64,000 nucleotides of DNA from Chitinimonas_A lacunae (GTDB taxonomy: Bacteria; Pseudomonadota; Gammaproteobacteria; Burkholderiales; Chitinimonadaceae), in assembly GCF_042650885.1 (NCBI RefSeq), contig NZ_JBHSBU010000001.1, positions 496,001 to 560,000 on the forward strand, read 5' to 3'. Made by a program: the position numbers and the translations under genes. Shown one piece after another: positions 61,089 to 64,000 of the stretch. The notes beneath the pieces are model-generated. The model did not search any database, was not told where the DNA came from, and was given only the letters and a program-made list of their open reading frames with translations. Positions within the stretch are counted from its first letter, which is position 1. Each line of letters begins with the position of its first letter.

Positions 61089-62225
61089 TCACTCAAAGCT
61101 ACGCAATTTCCCCTGCATCCTCTCCAGCGCCTGCTCAAGCGTGACACGTGGACAGGCAAAATTAAGCCGGGCAAAACCGGGCAGGCCGAATTCGCTGCCG
61201 TCGGACAGACCCACGCCAGCCTCCTCGAACAGCTCGCGTGGGTGGGGATGGGGCAGGGCGCGGCAGTCCAGCCAGCTCAGATAAGTGGCTTGTGGCCGGT
61301 TGACCCGCAGACCGGCCACCCCATCGAGTGCGGCGTGAACCCGGTCGCGGTTGCCGCGTAGATAATCCAGCAGCGCAGCAAGCCAGGGCGCGCCGCCACG
61401 AAGCGCCGCTTCGGTCGCCGTCAGGCCCAAGGGGTTGGGCGGCGGAAGCAGACCGTAGCCGGTCCGCAGCAGGGTTTCCTTGAGTGCCGGGTTGCTGATG
61501 ATGGCAAAAGCGCATTGCAGACCGGCCAGATTGTAGGTTTTGGAGGCCGACATCAGCGTGATGGTGCGTTGCGCCATGCCGGGCAAGGTGGCGAATGGTC
61601 GATGCCGGGCGCCGGCATCGAGTTGCAGTTCGCAGTGGACTTCGTCGCTGACCACGGTCAGATCGTATTGCTCGACCAACCGGGCAAGCGCCGTCAGGGT
61701 GGGCAGATCCCAGCGCCGGCCGACCGGGTTATGCGGGTGGCACAGCAGTAACAGACGAGTGTCTGCGGTGATGGCGCTGCGCAGGGCGTCGAGATCCCAG
61801 TCCCAGTCGGGCTCGCGCAGCGGTAGGCCGATCAGTCGGCAACCGGCGCTTGGTGGGGCGCTCAGTAGATGTGGGTAGACGGGAGTGGCAGTCAGAATGC
61901 CCTGACCTGGTTGGGCGAAGGCGCGGCAGGCCAGGTAGAGGGCCGGGACCAGACCGGGCAGCCACAGCAGCTGGGTGCGGTCGATCTGCCAGTCATGGCG
62001 CGCGGCCAGATGATCGACCACGGCCTGTTCCACCGGGGCGGTGGCTTCGCCATAGCCCAAGATGCCATGTTCAAGTCGTTTTGCCAGCGCGGCCTCGATG
62101 ACCGGGGCGGTGCGGAAATCCATATCGGCCTGCCACAGCGCCAGAATGTCGCGGCCGCGATAACGGCCCCATTTCATGCTGTCGCTGTCGTGGCGGGGAA
62201 TGGGGCGGTCGAAATCGAATTCCAT
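61089..62225 (-). CDS. MalY/PatB-type aminotransferase (cystathionine beta-lyase)
   Basis: A 378-residue fold-type I PLP enzyme. Features: MKWGRYRGRDILALWQADMDF at the N-terminus, LCHPHNPVGRRW, VVSDEVHCELQL, and the PLP Lys in LMSASKTYNLAGLQCAF. MalY/PatB proteins act as C-S beta-lyases on cystathionine or cysteine conjugates. The ATG at 62225 was chosen; the frame to 62510 would run into pyrG, which is divergent with about 100 bp between. With the cysteine-synthase-like gene nearby it may belong to sulfur amino acid metabolism. Confidence 0.9.
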   Translation of the reverse strand: MEFDFDRPIPRHDSDSMKWGRYRGRDILALWQADMDFRTAPVIEAALAKRLEHGILGYGEATAPVEQAVVDHLAARHDWQIDRTQLLWLPGLVPALYLACRAFAQPGQGILTATPVYPHLLSAPPSAGCRLIGLPLREPDWDWDLDALRSAITADTRLLLLCHPHNPVGRRWDLPTLTALARLVEQYDLTVVSDEVHCELQLDAGARHRPFATLPGMAQRTITLMSASKTYNLAGLQCAFAIISNPALKETLLRTGYGLLPPPNPLGLTATEAALRGGAPWLAALLDYLRGNRDRVHAALDGVAGLRVNRPQATYLSWLDCRALPHPHPRELFEEAGVGLSDGSEFGLPGFARLNFACPRVTLEQALERMQGKLRSFE

Positions 62226-62269
62226 CGGTTTTCCGGCCAGGGCGGGCGTCCTGGTTGCGCAGTCATCGA

Positions 62270-62298
62270 TTGAGAGGGGCGGGGACAACAGGTAAAAT
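62270..62298 (+). promoter_or_regulatory. Probable sigma-70 promoter of pyrG
   Basis: TTGAGA (62270-62275), 17 bases, TAAAAT (62293-62298), ending 27 bp before the pyrG ATG. The hexamers and spacing fit a housekeeping promoter. No G-tract or attenuator like that of Gram-positive pyrG leaders is seen. Confidence 0.6.
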
Positions 62299-62325
62299 AC
62301 CGAATTACCACTGCGCCAGACAGCT

Positions 62326-63978
62326 ATGACCAAGTTTATCTTCGTTACCGGCGGCGTTGTCTCCTCCCTTGGGAAAGGCATCGCCGCCGCGTCGCTTGCG
62401 GCTATCCTAGAGTCGCGCGGCCTCAAAGTCACCATGATGAAGCTCGATCCGTATATCAACGTCGATCCGGGCACCATGAGTCCGTTCCAGCATGGCGAAG
62501 TCTTCGTCACCGAAGACGGCGCCGAAACCGACCTCGATCTGGGCCACTACGAGCGCTTCATCCACGCCAAGATGAGCCGCCGTAACAACTTCACCACCGG
62601 CCAGATTTACGAATCGGTCATCAAGAAAGAGCGACGCGGTGATTATCTGGGCAAGACCGTGCAGGTCATCCCGCATATCACCGACGAGATCAAGCTGTTC
62701 CTCAATCAGGGCGCGGGTGATGCCGAACTCGCCGTGGTCGAGATCGGCGGCACGGTGGGTGATATCGAATCGCTGCCCTTCCTCGAATCGATCCGCCAGA
62801 TGGGCGTGGAACTCGGGCGCGAGAATACCTGCTTCGTCCACCTGTCCTATGTGCCCTATATCGCCGCCGCCGGCGAAATCAAGACCAAGCCGACCCAGCA
62901 CTCGGTCAAGGAACTCCGTGAAATCGGCATTCAGCCCGACGTGCTGATCTGCCGCGCCGACCGCATTGTTCCCGACGAAGAAAAGAAGAAGATCGCGCTG
63001 TTCACCAATGTCAGCGAGCGTGCCGTGGTGTCGTGTCCCGATATGGACTCGATCTACAAAATCCCGCGCGTCCTGTCGGAACAGCATATCGACGACATCA
63101 TCTGCCAACAGCTCCGGCTCGACCTGCCGCCGGCCAATCTCAAGCTGTGGGACGATATCGTCGAAGCGATCGAGAACCCGAGCCAGACCGTCAATATCGC
63201 CATGGTCGGCAAATACGTCGACCTGACCGAGTCGTACAAGTCGCTGATCGAAGCGCTGAAGCACGCCGGTATCCATACCCGCAGCGACGTCAAAATCCAC
63301 TATATCGACTCCGAAGAGCTGGAAACCGGCCACCTCGAACAGCTCGACCGCATGGATGCCATCCTGGTGCCGGGCGGCTTCGGCAAGCGTGGTGTCGAAG
63401 GCAAGATCCGCGCGGTGCGCTATGCGCGTGAGCACGATATCCCCTACCTCGGCATCTGCCTCGGTATGCAGCTCGCCCTGATCGAATACGCCCGCGACAA
63501 GGCCGATATGGCCGGCGCCAATTCGACCGAATTCGACCCCGAAACCCCGTACCCGGTGGTGGCCCTGATCGACGAGTGGATCAACCAGGACGGTCGCATC
63601 GAAGTCCGCGACGAGAATTCCAACCTGGGCGGCACCATGCGTCTGGGCAGCCAGGATTGCGATCTGGTACCGGGCAGCCTGGCCGCCAGCATCTACGGCA
63701 GCGAGCGTATCGTCGAGCGCCATCGTCACCGCTATGAAGTCAACAACCACTACCTGCCCCGGCTCGAAGCGGCCGGCCTCAAGGTCAGCGGTCGTTCGAC
63801 CGACCCCAACCATCTGTGCGAGACGGTGGAACTGCCGGGCCATCGCTGGTTCTTCGGTTGCCAGTTCCATCCGGAATTCACCTCGACCCCGCGTGACGGC
63901 CACCCGCTGTTCCGCGCCTATATCGAGGCGGCCATCGCCTACGCCCGCGACCACGGTCGCAGCGGCCTGGCCTGCTGA
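62326..63978 (+). CDS. pyrG: CTP synthase
   Basis: A 550-residue enzyme forming CTP from UTP, ATP and glutamine. The synthetase domain begins TKFIFVTGGVVSSLGKGI and contains KLDPYINVDPGTMSPFQHGE and GGTVGDIESLPF. The glutamine amidotransferase domain has the nucleophile Cys378 in GICLGMQ and the His-Glu pair in FHPEF near the C-terminus. Length and Cys position match E. coli PyrG (545 aa, Cys379). It is complete; kdsA or eno, common downstream partners, would be beyond the window. Confidence 0.97.
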   Translation: MTKFIFVTGGVVSSLGKGIAAASLAAILESRGLKVTMMKLDPYINVDPGTMSPFQHGEVFVTEDGAETDLDLGHYERFIHAKMSRRNNFTTGQIYESVIKKERRGDYLGKTVQVIPHITDEIKLFLNQGAGDAELAVVEIGGTVGDIESLPFLESIRQMGVELGRENTCFVHLSYVPYIAAAGEIKTKPTQHSVKELREIGIQPDVLICRADRIVPDEEKKKIALFTNVSERAVVSCPDMDSIYKIPRVLSEQHIDDIICQQLRLDLPPANLKLWDDIVEAIENPSQTVNIAMVGKYVDLTESYKSLIEALKHAGIHTRSDVKIHYIDSEELETGHLEQLDRMDAILVPGGFGKRGVEGKIRAVRYAREHDIPYLGICLGMQLALIEYARDKADMAGANSTEFDPETPYPVVALIDEWINQDGRIEVRDENSNLGGTMRLGSQDCDLVPGSLAASIYGSERIVERHRHRYEVNNHYLPRLEAAGLKVSGRSTDPNHLCETVELPGHRWFFGCQFHPEFTSTPRDGHPLFRAYIEAAIAYARDHGRSGLAC

Positions 63979-64000
63979 TTGACGGACCAGCGGCGAACGG

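Overview
The window is a 64 kb stretch of a GC-rich bacterial chromosome carrying mostly single-copy housekeeping genes. Gene content (tamA-tamB, lolCD, an outer-membrane porin pair, mltA/mltB, ubiC-ubiA, hrcA, rpfE next to recJ, and a siaABCD set) points to a Gram-negative betaproteobacterium, perhaps of the Neisseriales/Chitinimonas type. The genus is a guess. No rRNA, tRNA, CRISPR array, prophage, integrase or insertion sequence was recognised.

Layout. 1-7.3 kb: the tail of a truncated gene, oligopeptidase B, a 2-hydroxyacid dehydrogenase, a DUF2189 membrane protein, an FKBP isomerase, a chemoreceptor with an 11-copy hexanucleotide repeat just past its end, and a group 2 truncated globin. 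7.4-16.5 kb: a SprA-related protein, tamA-tamB, a DnaQ-Cho nuclease fusion and a sugar-phosphate mutarotase. 16.7-25.6 kb: serB-lolD-lolC (minus) diverging from a PilZ-like protein-rpfE-recJ series (plus), which converges on ubiC-ubiA. 26.2-34.6 kb: a UvrD-like helicase, azlCD, a secreted subtilase, a thioesterase, and a padR-DUF1700-small-ORF operon whose promoter is embedded in a perfect palindrome. 34.8-45.1 kb: mltB and hrcA, nadK and recN, two solute-binding proteins, tadA, an L,D-transpeptidase-acetyltransferase fusion, and a secreted protein with three LCCL-like modules. 45.4-54 kb: mltA, two porins, trpC, a secreted beta-helix protein and a third solute-binding protein. 54-64 kb: siaA-B-C-D, glycerate kinase, a cysteine-synthase-fold enzyme, a YiiX-like hydrolase, a C-S lyase-type aminotransferase and pyrG.

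Cell-envelope work dominates: TamAB, Lol transport, three murein enzymes, two porins and several secreted proteins. A second theme is c-di-GMP: a complete SiaABCD phospho-switch and a PilZ-like protein beside rpfE.

The most unusual signal is not a gene. AT-rich islands between genes repeatedly carry a bipartite core, CAGGAAA, then six bases, then TGCWAG. I count thirteen reasonable copies plus one weak one. Almost all lie just behind a gene and in that gene's orientation, so this looks like an undescribed 3'-UTR-associated repeat family.
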